Positions 44,699 through 53,281 of a stretch of DNA of 64,000 nt are shown here, piece by piece. The notes below the pieces were generated by a model. That model searched no databases. It had not been told where the DNA came from and worked only from the letters and a program-made list of their open reading frames with translations. Both the position numbers and the translations under genes were made by a program. The stretch is from Bacillus massilinigeriensis (GTDB lineage: Bacteria > Bacillota > Bacilli > Bacillales > Cytobacillaceae), in the NCBI RefSeq assembly GCF_900117315.1, contig NZ_LT630337.1, positions 3,473,404-3,537,403 of the forward strand. Direction: 5' to 3'. How positions within the stretch are numbered: position 1 is the stretch's first letter; each line of letters opens with the position of its first letter.

Positions 44699-45483
44699 AG
44701 TGACCTCCTTTTTTCTATAACACAGTTATGTATGTAATTGAGTCAGCCTCAAATACTACCAATCTAAAAGTATGTTGATACCCAAGATGCGAAAGTTAAA
44801 ATGAAAGATTAGACCTACAATGAATTTTCAAATATTAAAACTATTTGACGATTTTTACAATATATAGCATAAATGTATTTCCTTGTTAAATAGAAGAAGT
44901 AAAATTTAATCTTATTTTTTTGACTTTTGTTTATTTTTTAACTCAAAAATTTAATAGAATTGCTTTAAAGCAGGAAAAGATAAAAGCTCTACAGGCCATA
45001 TTTTCCTATGTTATTAACCTCAGGTACTTTAATATTTATACATCTTCAATCCTTTCATCTTTTTCTACTTTTATGCTTTTATCGTTAAAAGCAATGAATT
45101 GAATAGTCGTTTTTGGAATAACAACGGGGCTAAATGAAAAATGTACAAACAAATCTTGAGAGCTTGATTTCAAAAGAGGATGCTTAAGGGTTAGGGGAAA
45201 TTTGGAATGCTAGATTACATTGAAAAGAACCAGTTTCTTCCTTTATATGTATTGTGATTTTTAGAGGTAAGATTTGGGGGTGGGTGAAAGATAATTGAGA
45301 GAGATAAAAGGCTTGGGATCATCCTATTTCCTATATAGTTAGGAAAAGATATTTGGTTATCCAGCGAGTAGATACTAGAAACACCTCTTATGAGCTATTT
45401 TAATAAAGTAATTTCTCGACGCGAATAAAGTTAGAAGGGTAAGCTAGGGGAGTAGTAAGTTTAAGGAGCTGTATATTTATTCA
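44699..45483. other. 785-bp gap without a supportable gene
   Basis: The sequence between oppA and the palindrome near deoC is very AT-rich up to about 45110 and then less so. Short ORFs are present (for example 60 codons at 44920-45102) but lack ribosome binding sites and any recognisable protein. The oppA promoter must lie in the first part. The part from 45120 to 45480 has a slightly more gene-like composition and could be a decayed gene, which I cannot identify. Confidence 0.4.
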
Positions 45484-45537
45484 AAAAGGGTGACAGGCAC
45501 CTTCCAGTAAACTGGAAGGTGCCTGTCACCCTTTTTA
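45484..45537. repeat. GGTGACAGGCACC palindrome, copy 3, deoC terminator
   Basis: The longest copy: a 26-bp perfect stem (AAAAAGGGTGACAGGCACC...AGT and its complement) around AA. The end of the right arm contains the TAA stop codon of deoC, and a TTTTT run follows the stem on the minus strand. It therefore works as the deoC terminator. Confidence 0.85.
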
Positions 45538-46215
45538 GTTTAGTTCTCGCAATTCTTTTATGATTTTCACACCATTCGAGGTACCTATTCTTTCAGCACC
45601 TGCATCAATCATGGCTAAACAGGTTTGTAAATCACGTATTCCACCAGCTGCTTTCACCTTTACTTTATCTATTACGATGCTTTTCATTAGTTTAACATCC
45701 TCAATTGTTGCTCCACCTGTACCAAACCCAGTGGAAGTCTTGATAAAGTCAGGTCCAACCTCTAGAGCGATTTTAGACATAATCTCGATTTCTTCCTTAG
45801 TTAAATAGCAGTTTTCGAAAATCACCTTTGAAAGAATCTCGTGTTCTCTGCACACATGAACGATTTCTTCCATTTCCTTTTTTATGTACGCATAGTTTTT
45901 ATTCTTTAACTCTGTAATATTAATAACATAGTCAATCTCATCGCAGCCATCCTTAATGGCATTCCTTACTTCTGCGACCTTTGTTTCTATCGTAGTTTGA
46001 CCTAAGGGAAAACTAATGGCTGCCCCTACATGAACATTCGTATCTTTAAGCTGTTCCTTACAAAATGCTACCGGTGCAGAATTAATGGCAATCATTTTAA
46101 AATCATATTCTCGGCATTCATCACAAATAGCTTTTATTTCTTCAGAAGAAACATATGGTTTTAATATCGTATGATCAATATACTGGGCTAATTCTTTTTC
46201 TGTAAATTTCTTCAT
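45535..46215 (-). CDS. deoC: deoxyribose-phosphate aldolase
   Basis: A 226-aa class I aldolase. The motifs [14 protein letters not shown] near the start, [27 protein letters not shown] and the Schiff-base lysine region [15 protein letters not shown] (Lys about residue 155), then [10 protein letters not shown], define DeoC. It splits 2-deoxyribose-5-phosphate into acetaldehyde and glyceraldehyde-3-phosphate in deoxynucleoside catabolism. Other deo genes are not adjacent. It ends inside a strong palindromic terminator. Confidence 0.95.
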   Translation of the reverse strand: MKKFTEKELAQYIDHTILKPYVSSEEIKAICDECREYDFKMIAINSAPVAFCKEQLKDTNVHVGAAISFPLGQTTIETKVAEVRNAIKDGCDEIDYVINITELKNKNYAYIKKEMEEIVHVCREHEILSKVIFENCYLTKEEIEIMSKIALEVGPDFIKTSTGFGTGGATIEDVKLMKSIVIDKVKVKAAGGIRDLQTCLAMIDAGAERIGTSNGVKIIKELRELN

Positions 46216-46377
46216 TTGCTGTCACCTCATATGTTTTTTCCATTAACTTTATTTGTATGGAAAAAGTGGTTTTTAATGTTCTGCTATCATTATAATCCTT
46301 TGATGTTAGGTCGCATGCATATTTAAGGGATTTTTATCACTTTTTGGATTTACGTCAATTTTTCGACACAAAAACGT

Positions 46378-47025
46378 TCATTTTTTTATTATTTCACTAA
46401 GCTTAACTTCTGAAAAATTCTTATAAACCTGTGCCCTTGCGTCAAATTCTAGTAAACTAGTAACATCGTTCGGAACAATTACCGTAGAAAGCCCCGCCTT
46501 AATAGCGGCAATACTTCCATTTACAGAATCCTCTATAGCAATGGCCTCATATGGATTGATGCCGATATCCTTGACTGCTTTCATATATAGCTCTGGAGAA
46601 GGCTTCACCTTCAAAACATCCTCTTTTGTTTTAATAACCTTAAAGTAATCTCTTATTTGGAAACGAATTAGGAAATCCTCAACCCATTTACGCCCTGAAC
46701 TAGATGCAATGGCGATCTCCAAACCTAATTTATTGGCCTCATTCATCAATTCCTTGACACCATCTCTAAGCACAAGAGTGGATTTTAGTGACTGAAATCT
46801 CTCATGCAACCTTTGATTTAATTCAACATGATCTACCTCTTTTTTCGATTGATTATTAATATATGCAACCAGGGCCTCATCCGTTGTTCCAATCACCTTC
46901 ACAAATTCTTCTAGCGGTAATTCAACGTCATATTCCTTATGTAATACTTCTTTATACACTTTAAACCACAAGGATTCCGTATCAATTATCGTACCATCAA
47001 AGTCAAATATCATTGCCTTAATCAT
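46378..47025 (-). CDS. HAD-family phosphatase, beta-phosphoglucomutase-like (YhcW-like)
   Basis: A 215-aa HAD subfamily IA hydrolase. Motif I is FDFDGTIIDTES at the N-terminus, motif II IASSSGRKW, and motifs III/IV KVKPSPELY...IAIEDSVNGSIAAIKAGL. A four-helix cap lies between motifs I and II, as in beta-phosphoglucomutase-like phosphatases such as YhcW. The start at 47025 has AGGAGGAGA upstream; the frame to 47058 is not needed. The substrate, a small sugar phosphate, is inferred from family. Confidence 0.85.
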   Translation of the reverse strand: MIKAMIFDFDGTIIDTESLWFKVYKEVLHKEYDVELPLEEFVKVIGTTDEALVAYINNQSKKEVDHVELNQRLHERFQSLKSTLVLRDGVKELMNEANKLGLEIAIASSSGRKWVEDFLIRFQIRDYFKVIKTKEDVLKVKPSPELYMKAVKDIGINPYEAIAIEDSVNGSIAAIKAGLSTVIVPNDVTSLLEFDARAQVYKNFSEVKLSEIIKK

Positions 47026-47082
47026 TTTGAGTCTCCTCCTGAAGTATGTATTCCTCATTCATTATACATGTAAATTTCAAAA

Positions 47083-47123
47083 GGTGACAGGCACCATCCA
47101 AAATTTGGATGGTGCCTGTCACC
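47083..47123. repeat. GGTGACAGGCACC palindrome, copy 4
   Basis: A 41-bp palindrome with arms GGTGACAGGCACCATCCAAA and TTTGGATGGTGCCTGTCACC. Its right arm supplies the TGA stop codon of the PAP2 gene (47119-47121), so the repeat reaches into the coding sequence. Confidence 0.85.
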
Positions 47124-47748
47124 TCCGTTTCCTTCTATAGACCCAAATTACAATGGTTAGCCAGCAGCCACTAGCTAAATAACCACCGATAATATCTGTT
47201 GGATAATGTACTCCGAGATAGATTCGGCTCATTCCAATTCCCAAAATCATAAGGGTGCTGAATAGAAGCAATATTATACGACCGCTGCGTTTATGGATAT
47301 GACGCCAAAGTAGAAACGTGATAATTCCATACACGGTAAATGCGTTCATTGCATGTCCACTTGGAAAACTGTATCCTTCAATCTCAATAAGTCGATGAAA
47401 CTCCGGTCTTGCTCGTTGAAAAAAATGTTTTAAGCCTTGATTAATAAGAGCCGAACCAGCAATCGTAACCATCATTAAAATAAGCTCAGAACGATGCTTT
47501 AATACAATAAATAGAAACAACATGACAAGAATGGAGATGATTATTACCTGCCTCGTCGACCCAATAAATGTAATAAGCTCCATCCACTTTGTCATTATCG
47601 GCGACTCCAGCCCTTGAATAAACGAAATAATCCTTCTATCAAATTGTAGAATATCATTAGCGCTAACGAAAAAAGCAACAGAACTAAATCCCACTAAGAA
47701 AATAAAACTTAATATTAGGGAAATAGATAGTTCGAATTTAAAGCTCAT
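47119..47748 (-). CDS. PAP2-family membrane phosphatase
   Basis: A 209-aa membrane protein with about six hydrophobic segments. All three PAP2 signature motifs are present: KHFFQRARP, PSGHAMNAF (catalytic His) and SRIYLGVHYPTD. It would dephosphorylate a lipid phosphate such as undecaprenyl pyrophosphate or phosphatidylglycerophosphate on the outer face of the membrane. The ATG at 47748 follows GAGGTG. The stop codon and last codons lie at the edge of a dispersed palindrome. Confidence 0.85.
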   Translation of the reverse strand: MSFKFELSISLILSFIFLVGFSSVAFFVSANDILQFDRRIISFIQGLESPIMTKWMELITFIGSTRQVIIISILVMLFLFIVLKHRSELILMMVTIAGSALINQGLKHFFQRARPEFHRLIEIEGYSFPSGHAMNAFTVYGIITFLLWRHIHKRSGRIILLLFSTLMILGIGMSRIYLGVHYPTDIIGGYLASGCWLTIVIWVYRRKRR

Positions 47749-48076
47749 AATTATTCCCACACCTCATGTATTTTGTATAAAGGTTAGATTGTAATAATTC
47801 TGAGATAACTATACCAAAAATGCTTTTAAAATACTTATAATATTTTCTTTCTAAAACGTCCGTTAATGGAATAACTAAAATATGATTTCTGTCCTAACAG
47901 TCTTAGACTTCACTAAGACCCTTCTATCTAGAATGCAGAAATCATAATGCCATTCCATTCCTTAACTCTTTCCACCCTTTAGCTTACATAAGGTTTACCA
48001 ATACGATATTTTTATGCTAAAAGTGTCGAGTATTTTTATACTTGCTTTGCTATTATGTATTCAAGAAAGGAGGGAT

Positions 48077-48943
48077 ATGTTGTTAAAAGAATTAAATCAA
48101 GTGATTGAATATATTGATCTTCATTTAACCGATGACCTATCTCTTGAAAGCATTTCAGATTATGCTGGGGTTTCCAACTATCACTTTAGAACTGTATTTT
48201 TTCATCTTTCAGGGATGACATTAAATGAGTATGTAAAAAACAGAAAACTATCTGAAGCAAATAAAGAGTTATTGAGCGGAGAAAAGGTAACGGATGTTGC
48301 TTTTAAATATGGTTATCAGTCAGTCGATGGTTTTACTAGAGCATTTAAAAAGTGGTGTGGTTTTTTACCCTCAGATGTAATAAAAAAGAGGATAAGCAAA
48401 ACATTTCCCAAACTTTCATTTGTAATTACTGTAAAAGGAGGGGTTTCTATGGAATTTAGAATTGAAGACAAGCCAGCATTTAATTTAGTTGGTGTAAGTA
48501 AACGTGTCCCAATGCAATTTGAAGGGGTAAATCAGGAAATAGTAAAGCTTGCAAAAAGCATAACGGATGATCAAAGAAAAGAAATGCGTTCCCTTCAAAA
48601 TATAGAGCCTTACGAAATTGTTAATGCTTCCTATAATGCTGACGCAAATTTCCTAAAAGAAGAAGGAGATTTGACTCACTTGATAGGTGTTTTAACGACT
48701 AAAAATCAAGTAAGTGATCGATTAGATAAGGTGCCAGTTGGAGCATGTACCTGGGCGATATTCCCAAATGAAGGGCCATTCCCATTTACATTACAAGAAA
48801 CCATGGCAAAAACATATTCAGAATGGCTTCCCACTTCCGACTATGAAATCATCCAAGCACCTACTTTTTCATTTACTAAAATGGATAAGAGTAAAAAGGA
48901 TTATGCTTATAGTGAAATTTGGATTCCTGTTCGGAAGAAATAA
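48077..48943 (+). CDS. AraC-family regulator with GyrI-like effector domain
   Basis: The 288-aa protein begins with an AraC/XylS double helix-turn-helix (residues 8-105; YAGVSNYHFRTVFFHLSGMTLNEYVKNRKLSEAN and VAFKYGYQSVDGFTRAFKKWCGF). A GyrI-like/effector-binding domain from about residue 125 starts EFRIEDKPAFNLVGVSKRV and ends YEIIQAPTFSFTKMD...EIWIPVRKK. Such fusions sense small cationic or drug-like ligands. The start at 48077 follows AAAGGAGGGAT. A TTG three bases later has better spacing. It is transcribed alone. Confidence 0.85.
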   Translation: MLLKELNQVIEYIDLHLTDDLSLESISDYAGVSNYHFRTVFFHLSGMTLNEYVKNRKLSEANKELLSGEKVTDVAFKYGYQSVDGFTRAFKKWCGFLPSDVIKKRISKTFPKLSFVITVKGGVSMEFRIEDKPAFNLVGVSKRVPMQFEGVNQEIVKLAKSITDDQRKEMRSLQNIEPYEIVNASYNADANFLKEEGDLTHLIGVLTTKNQVSDRLDKVPVGACTWAIFPNEGPFPFTLQETMAKTYSEWLPTSDYEIIQAPTFSFTKMDKSKKDYAYSEIWIPVRKK

Positions 48944-48994
48944 CACACAGAACATCATTGTATATAGTGCAATGTAAAACACAGCACCGATAAA

Positions 48995-49040
48995 TTGTAA
49001 AGAGCAACGATGATAATTTAGCGTTGCTTCTTTACAATTA
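48995..49040 (+). terminator. hairpin after the AraC-family gene
   Basis: TTGTAAAGAGCAACG pairs with CGTTGCTTCTTTACAA with one bulged base. There is no strong T-run after it. Confidence 0.65.
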
Positions 49041-49115
49041 TAGTATAAGGACGACTTTTTTATCCCCTATACTATAATGTAATATACAAATCCAAAATAT
49101 AGGGGGTGTACCAGT

Positions 49116-49241
49116 ATGAAATCCCCACCTAACAGCGACAAAAGTATTCAATTTTTTCCTAGGATTCCTTCTCCATTAAAAGGCCCTGTAGCCAAAGAAG
49201 GCACAATTCTATTTCAAGAATTGCGCCCGATTGCGGAATAA
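49116..49241 (+). CDS. small peptide, 41 aa, unknown
   Basis: A short ORF with a good site (AGGGGGTGTACC before ATG) and a TATAAT-like box about 45 bases upstream. The peptide is proline-rich at its centre (FFPRIPSPLKGP) and ends KEGTILFQELRPIAE. It has no membrane segment and no recognisable family. The predicted product might be a small regulatory or secreted peptide, but nothing shows this. It is the only candidate gene in the 48944-49307 gap. Confidence 0.4.
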   Translation: MKSPPNSDKSIQFFPRIPSPLKGPVAKEGTILFQELRPIAE

Positions 49242-49307
49242 TGCCTTTTACGATTTCAGTTTCGATTATAAAAACATATTAATGGATTAAGATTTGCTTC
49301 AAGTCTC

Positions 49308-50225
49308 TTAAACCAGTGATTGTTTTTCATGACTAGCTTTAGGAATACTTATTATCCCTGATGCAGCTAAAACTCCGAATATAACTAATAAAGCTCCAAT
49401 AATTTGAAATACAGTTATCGGCGTTCCAGTAACAAACGAAATAATCATCGTCACAACAGGAACCAGGTTAAAAAATAAAGATGTTTTACTTGCACCAATC
49501 TCTTTAATACCTTGATTCCACCATAGGTAACCCAGGACACTTGTAAAAAAAGCCATAAAGGCAATGGCTCCCCAAGCCGCAATGGGAATGTTCAGTACAG
49601 GAACGGGATTAGACGTAAAAAGAGAGACCATTATTAAACTAACTGCCCCAATTATCATCGTAAAAGTGGTTGTAGATAGTGGTGTGGCATCCTTCACAAA
49701 TCGCCTTCCAAGTACACCATAAAGTGCCCAACAGACGTTTCCTGCAAAGATAATTAAATCTCCGCGTGAAATTGATAGGGTTTTAATCGTCTCAATCGAT
49801 CCCTGTGTAATGACTAGCAATACACCGATAAAGGCAAGGAATATACCTACCACCTGTCTATTTGTAATGTTATCCTTTAATATCATTCGGGCAAAAATCG
49901 TCGTTAATAAAGGATTCAGACCCATAATCAATGCCCCATTAACGGGAGATGTATATTTCAAACCGACAAAAAACAAAGTATTAAATCCAAATATTCCTAC
50001 AATCCCAAGAATAACATAAGAAATAGCATTCTTTTGTAAATTCCCTTTTTTTACACCTTCAGTGAAAATTAAAATAATTAGCATCACGACAGCAGCTAAG
50101 CCAAAACGCCATGCAGCAGCTGATGAGGGTGAAAAATACCCAACTGTATATTTTGCAAGGTTGAAGGTTGCTCCTGTAAAAAAGGAGAAGCCGATTAACA
50201 TCAAGTATATTTTTAAATGCTTCAT
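49308..50225 (-). CDS. EamA/DMT-family transporter
   Basis: A 305-aa protein with ten hydrophobic segments and two EamA domains. The conserved ends of each unit are LKYTSPVNGALIMGLNPLLTTIFARMILKDNI and IKEIGASKTSLFFNLVPVVTMIISFVTGTPITVFQIIGALLVIFGV. The family exports small metabolites. The start overlaps the stop of the MerR gene upstream by 4 bp, so the regulator probably controls this transporter. Confidence 0.85.
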   Translation of the reverse strand: MKHLKIYLMLIGFSFFTGATFNLAKYTVGYFSPSSAAAWRFGLAAVVMLIILIFTEGVKKGNLQKNAISYVILGIVGIFGFNTLFFVGLKYTSPVNGALIMGLNPLLTTIFARMILKDNITNRQVVGIFLAFIGVLLVITQGSIETIKTLSISRGDLIIFAGNVCWALYGVLGRRFVKDATPLSTTTFTMIIGAVSLIMVSLFTSNPVPVLNIPIAAWGAIAFMAFFTSVLGYLWWNQGIKEIGASKTSLFFNLVPVVTMIISFVTGTPITVFQIIGALLVIFGVLAASGIISIPKASHEKQSLV

Positions 50226-50632
50226 CTCCTATCCTCGTCCCCTTCCAATATCGAATAATAAGTATCAAGTTTTATCTTTGTTGTAGAAATAATTTCATCT
50301 AATTCCTTCTTTTTTATTTCCATTTTCTCTAAATGCTTAGTTAATATCTCGATACGTCTATTTATTGATGGGCTGAGCTGTGACGTTTCTAAATCCGAAT
50401 GAATCCTTTCTAAAATGCATCCATCCTTTACAAATTCCTTGATATCCTCTAGCGACATACCTGTTTGTTTTAAACTTTTAATGAACTTTATAAAACGAAC
50501 GTCATCCTCCGTGTATATTCTCTGACCTCCAACTTTTCTTTTTGATGGAGGAAGCAGACCCATTTTTTCATAGTACCTCAGTGTATATGAACTAATATCG
50601 GTTCTTTTTTCAACCTCACTAATGGAAAACAA
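50222..50632 (-). CDS. MerR-family regulator paired with an EamA transporter
   Basis: A 136-aa MerR regulator. The DNA-binding part is FSISEVEKRTDISSYTLRYYEKMGLLPPSKRKVGGQRIYTEDDVRFIKFIKSLKQTGMSLEDIKEFVKDG, then a coiled coil. The Gly-Gly-Gln-Arg-Ile-Tyr wing is typical of MerR proteins that sense organic molecules. A GTTTAAAACTTAGAGTGAACTCTAAGTCAAG stretch upstream (50666-50698) contains an ACTTAGAGT/ACTCTAAGT inverted repeat, probably its operator. Confidence 0.8.
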   Translation of the reverse strand: MFSISEVEKRTDISSYTLRYYEKMGLLPPSKRKVGGQRIYTEDDVRFIKFIKSLKQTGMSLEDIKEFVKDGCILERIHSDLETSQLSPSINRRIEILTKHLEKMEIKKKELDEIISTTKIKLDTYYSILEGDEDRR

Positions 50633-50674
50633 ACAAATCCCTCCTTTATTTATCTATGAAAATAGTTTAAAACT

Positions 50675-50693
50675 TAGAGTGAACTCTAAGTCA
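50675..50693. promoter_or_regulatory. candidate MerR operator
   Basis: ACTTAGAGTGA-ACTCTAAGT forms a near-perfect 9-bp inverted repeat about 45 bases upstream of the MerR start, within the expected -35/-10 spacer region. Confidence 0.55.
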
Positions 50694-50891
50694 AGTAAAA
50701 AGAAATGTTACCCATGTATTACAGTTCACAGGTAATTGTCCACAAAATGGCCCGATTGTTGAACAAGAAAAAATCATGTATATCAACACAGGATTTTTAA
50801 TCAAATGAATAGTTTTGTTTTACCATAAATTTCTGACAAATGAAAACTTTACCCTTTACTCCATAATATCCACTTCTTCCTTTTAAAATAA

Positions 50892-50925
50892 AAAAAGAAC
50901 TGTAGATAGTTAGTTTCTACAGTTC
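50892..50925. terminator. isolated bidirectional hairpin
   Basis: GAACTGTAGA pairs with TCTACAGTTC, with A and T tracts on both sides. No gene ends immediately next to it, so it may be a remnant. Confidence 0.55.
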
Positions 50926-51021
50926 CTTTTCCTTTTGAAGTATATTCTTGCCAAGAGTTTTTTGGATCATAGCGTTGCCGAAGCGGTAATTTTATAGTTC
51001 AAGTCGCAAAAATGTGACAGA

Positions 51022-51210
51022 ACCCATATAATTTCCTAACCGTTACCCATAAAGTTTCCAACCTTACAGCCACAAGGGTTCAAAGAGTCTTGAAGATAAT
51101 AATTTACTAATGAAACGACACCTTCAAATTTAAACTTTGGATAATCCATCATGATTCTGTGCTTTAGGAAACCTTATGGGTAATTTTTTTCATTCAGGAA
51201 ATTTTATGGT
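51022..51210. repeat. MITE-like element with long inverted repeats
   Basis: The left arm (51022-51059) and right arm (51167-51210) are inverted repeats of about 38-44 nt. Both contain ATTACCCATAA/GGTTTCC-type blocks and a CCATA-AAATTTCCT block, with one spacer-length difference. The 107 bases between hold no ORF. The arms look like transposon ends without a transposase. Confidence 0.5.
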
Positions 51211-51280
51211 CCCTCCGCTTTTCCCTTTATCTCTATATAAAATGTCACCCCCCTCTGTTAGGATAGATGTCGTAATGAAC

Positions 51281-51304
51281 TTTAGTGTATAGTTTAAATC
51301 ATAC
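51281..51304 (+). promoter_or_regulatory. hairpin before the transposase start
   Basis: GTGTAT-N10-ATACAC forms a stem just ahead of GGAGG and orfA, and could limit transposase translation. Confidence 0.4.
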
Positions 51305-51320
51305 ACGGAGGTTGATCGAC

Positions 51321-51833
51321 ATGAAAAGAAATAATGGTAAACGATATACAGAGGAAATGAAAGAATCCATCATTAGGAGAATGATGCCTCCTAACAACGA
51401 ATCTGTAAGTCAATTAAGCAAAGAATTGGGAATTACTGAACCCACTCTTTACAAGTGGAGAAAGGAAGCGCGAATATCTGGGAATCCAATACCTGGGGAT
51501 AGACAAAGCTCTGAACAATGGAACAGTGAAGATAAATTTCTCGTTGTAATGGAAACTTACTCAATGAATGGTGCAGAGCTATCGGAGTATTGTCGTAAAA
51601 AGGGACTTTATAAAGAACAAATTGAGGCATGGCGTGATACTTGCCTTAACGCAAATGGTCAGCAATCTAATCAAACGAAGCAGTTAAATCTAGAATTAAA
51701 AGAGGAGAAGAAACGGGCAAAAACATTAGAAAAAGATTTGCGTAAAAAAGAGAAAGCATTGGCAGAAGCTGCAGCCTTATTATTATTAAGAAAAAAGGCC
51801 CAAGCGATCTGGGGGGACCAAGAGGACGAATGA
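51321..51833 (+). CDS. IS3-family transposase OrfA (helix-turn-helix subunit)
   Basis: The 170-aa protein has an N-terminal helix-turn-helix of the transposase_8 type (RYTEEMKESIIRRMMPPNNESVSQLSKELGITEPTLYKWRKEAR). A second similar unit (VVMETYSMNGAELSEYCRKKGLYKEQIEAWR) and a C-terminal leucine-zipper-like coiled coil (LNLELKEEKKRAKTLEKDLRKKEKALAEAAALLLL) follow. The start at 51321 has GGAGG eight bases upstream. Its stop overlaps the orfB start as ATGA rather than a slippery frameshift site. Confidence 0.85.
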   Translation: MKRNNGKRYTEEMKESIIRRMMPPNNESVSQLSKELGITEPTLYKWRKEARISGNPIPGDRQSSEQWNSEDKFLVVMETYSMNGAELSEYCRKKGLYKEQIEAWRDTCLNANGQQSNQTKQLNLELKEEKKRAKTLEKDLRKKEKALAEAAALLLLRKKAQAIWGDQEDE

Positions 51834-52870
51834 TTAACCACTCAGATCGCGCACTAGCAGTCGAACTCATCCAAGAAGCCAATCAGAATGGTGCGCGATT
51901 AACCTTTGCGTGCAAAGAACTAAATATTAGTGTACGCACCTATGAACGATGGGTTTCAGAAGGAGGAATTAAAGAGGATCAGCGTCCCCATGCGATACGA
52001 CCAGAGCCCAAAAACAAACTAACAATAGAGGAGAAAAATCAGATAATAGAGGTTGTGAAACAAGAAGAATTCGTTGATTTACCCCCTACTCAAATTGTGC
52101 CAAAATTAGCGGACCAAAGTATTTATATTGCCTCAGAATCTAGTTTCTATCGAGTGCTTCGTGAAAAAAATATGCAAAATCATCGAGGGAGAAGCAAAAA
52201 ACCAGAACGGAGAATACCAGAAAGTCACTTAGCCAAAGCGCCAAATCAGGTGTGGACCTGGGATATTACATGGTTAAAAGGGCCGGTGAAAGGCATGTTT
52301 TATCGACTCTATTTAATTATTGATATTTTTAGTAGAAAGATAGTAGGCTGGGAGATTTGGGAAACTGAAGAGGCAAAATACGCAGAGGAATTGATGAAGA
52401 AAACGGTTATTAACGAGAAAATACAGGGAAAACCACTTGTGTTACATTCGGATAATGGCAGTCCGATGAAGGCAGCAACTTTTCAAGTATTACTTGAAAA
52501 GTTAGGGATCCAAAGCTCCTATTCCAGACCTCGAGTAAGTAATGATAATCCCTATTCTGAAGCCATGTTTCGTACTCTAAAATATAGACCTGAATACCCG
52601 TACAAAGGGTTTGAAACACTTGAGACTGCAAGAGAATGGGCATTAAGATTTGTAAATTGGTATAACTGTGTCCATTTGCATAGTGGAATAAACTTTGTGA
52701 CACCAGAACACTGCCACACTGGAGCCCATGTTGAAATACTTAAAAAACGCAAAGAAGTCTATGAATTAGCGAAACAAAAGCGCCCAGAGCGTTGGTCTCG
52801 ATCAACTAGAGATTGGAGTGCACATGAATCAGTAGCTTTAAATCCTATGAAAGATGAATCGGAAAAATAG
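51830..52870 (+). CDS. IS3-family transposase OrfB (DDE integrase core)
   Basis: The 346-aa protein has an HTH_21-like region, then the rve integrase core: first Asp in VWTWDITWLKGP, second in LVLHSDNGSPMKAATF, and Glu in SNDNPYSEAMFRTLKYRPEYP, the DD(35)E triad. The C-terminal WALRFVNWYNCVHLHSGINFVTPEHCHTG is typical of IS3. It catalyses transposition with OrfA. The reading frame is intact, so the element may still be active. Confidence 0.9.
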   Translation: MINHSDRALAVELIQEANQNGARLTFACKELNISVRTYERWVSEGGIKEDQRPHAIRPEPKNKLTIEEKNQIIEVVKQEEFVDLPPTQIVPKLADQSIYIASESSFYRVLREKNMQNHRGRSKKPERRIPESHLAKAPNQVWTWDITWLKGPVKGMFYRLYLIIDIFSRKIVGWEIWETEEAKYAEELMKKTVINEKIQGKPLVLHSDNGSPMKAATFQVLLEKLGIQSSYSRPRVSNDNPYSEAMFRTLKYRPEYPYKGFETLETAREWALRFVNWYNCVHLHSGINFVTPEHCHTGAHVEILKKRKEVYELAKQKRPERWSRSTRDWSAHESVALNPMKDESEK

Positions 52871-52912
52871 TAGGAATAAACACCTCAATGGGTTAAGTTT
52901 GAAGGGTCTTTT

Positions 52913-52960
52913 CCCTTCTCATGAAAGAACAGAATTCATTCTGTTCTTTCATGAGAAGGC
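52913..52960 (+). terminator. perfect palindrome after the transposase gene
   Basis: CCTTCTCATGAAAGAACAG and its complement surround AATTCATT, a stem of more than 20 bp inside the IS. It probably ends transposase transcription and blocks transcription entering from outside. Confidence 0.75.
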
Positions 52961-53037
52961 CACCAAGCGAAGCGCGGTAGTAGATCATTATATTCAATGC
53001 ACTAGTAAACAAGGAAAATGCGACAACTATCTTGACA

Positions 53038-53144
53038 AACACCGGATTTTGACTTATCCAATATTCATCATTTTTATAATTAAAACTAAATTCCTCTCCA
53101 ATTGCTACTCGTTCTTTGAGTTCAATAAACTCATTTAAAGACAT
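53038..53144 (-). pseudogene. 5' fragment of a gene cut by the IS
   Basis: An ORF starts at 53144 with a good site (AAGGTAGGTG). It reads MSLNEFIELKERVAIGEEFS, then about 15 plausible residues ending in EYWISQN, before running into the IS right end. Beyond the junction the frame shows IS sequence. The N-terminus resembles small Bacillus proteins of unknown function. The missing 3' part is not found on the other side of the IS, so the rest has been lost. Confidence 0.55.
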
Positions 53145-53281
53145 CTTTACACCTACCTTGTTAGGTTTTATTTAAAATATAACCCTTGAGTATGGTAAAT
53201 CAATAGATGTATTATTCAAGTTCCAAGCAAAAATCACATTCTTATCCCCTTTTAATAAAAGCTTCCCGTTGAAGAATATCT

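Larger units (their letters stand above)
51257..53037 (+). mobile_element. IS3-family insertion sequence
   Basis: The two overlapping transposase genes (51321-52870) are flanked by imperfect inverted repeats. The left end is TGTTAGGATAGATGTCG (51257-51273) and the right end CGACAACTATCTTGACA (53021-53037), matching at 14 of 17 positions and giving the TG...CA ends usual in IS3. The element would be 1781 bp, rather long for IS3. No target duplication is seen (CTC left, AAC right), so the flanks may have rearranged. Confidence 0.7.

Noticed and set aside
44920-45102. 60-codon ORF in the oppA-deoC gap
   Set aside because: No ribosome binding site, composition typical of random AT-rich sequence, no family.
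32231-47123. The palindromes as a CRISPR array
   Set aside because: They are single copies thousands of bases apart, with no spacers and no cas genes.
51833-51833. Programmed -1 frameshift between IS orfA and orfB
   Set aside because: The junction is an ATGA overlap and no A6G-type slippery run is present at the overlap; coupled re-initiation explains it better.
52893-53144. Full 83-codon minus-strand ORF across the IS end
   Set aside because: Only the first 35 codons look like a gene; the rest reads through the IS end and its palindrome, so it is listed as a fragment.
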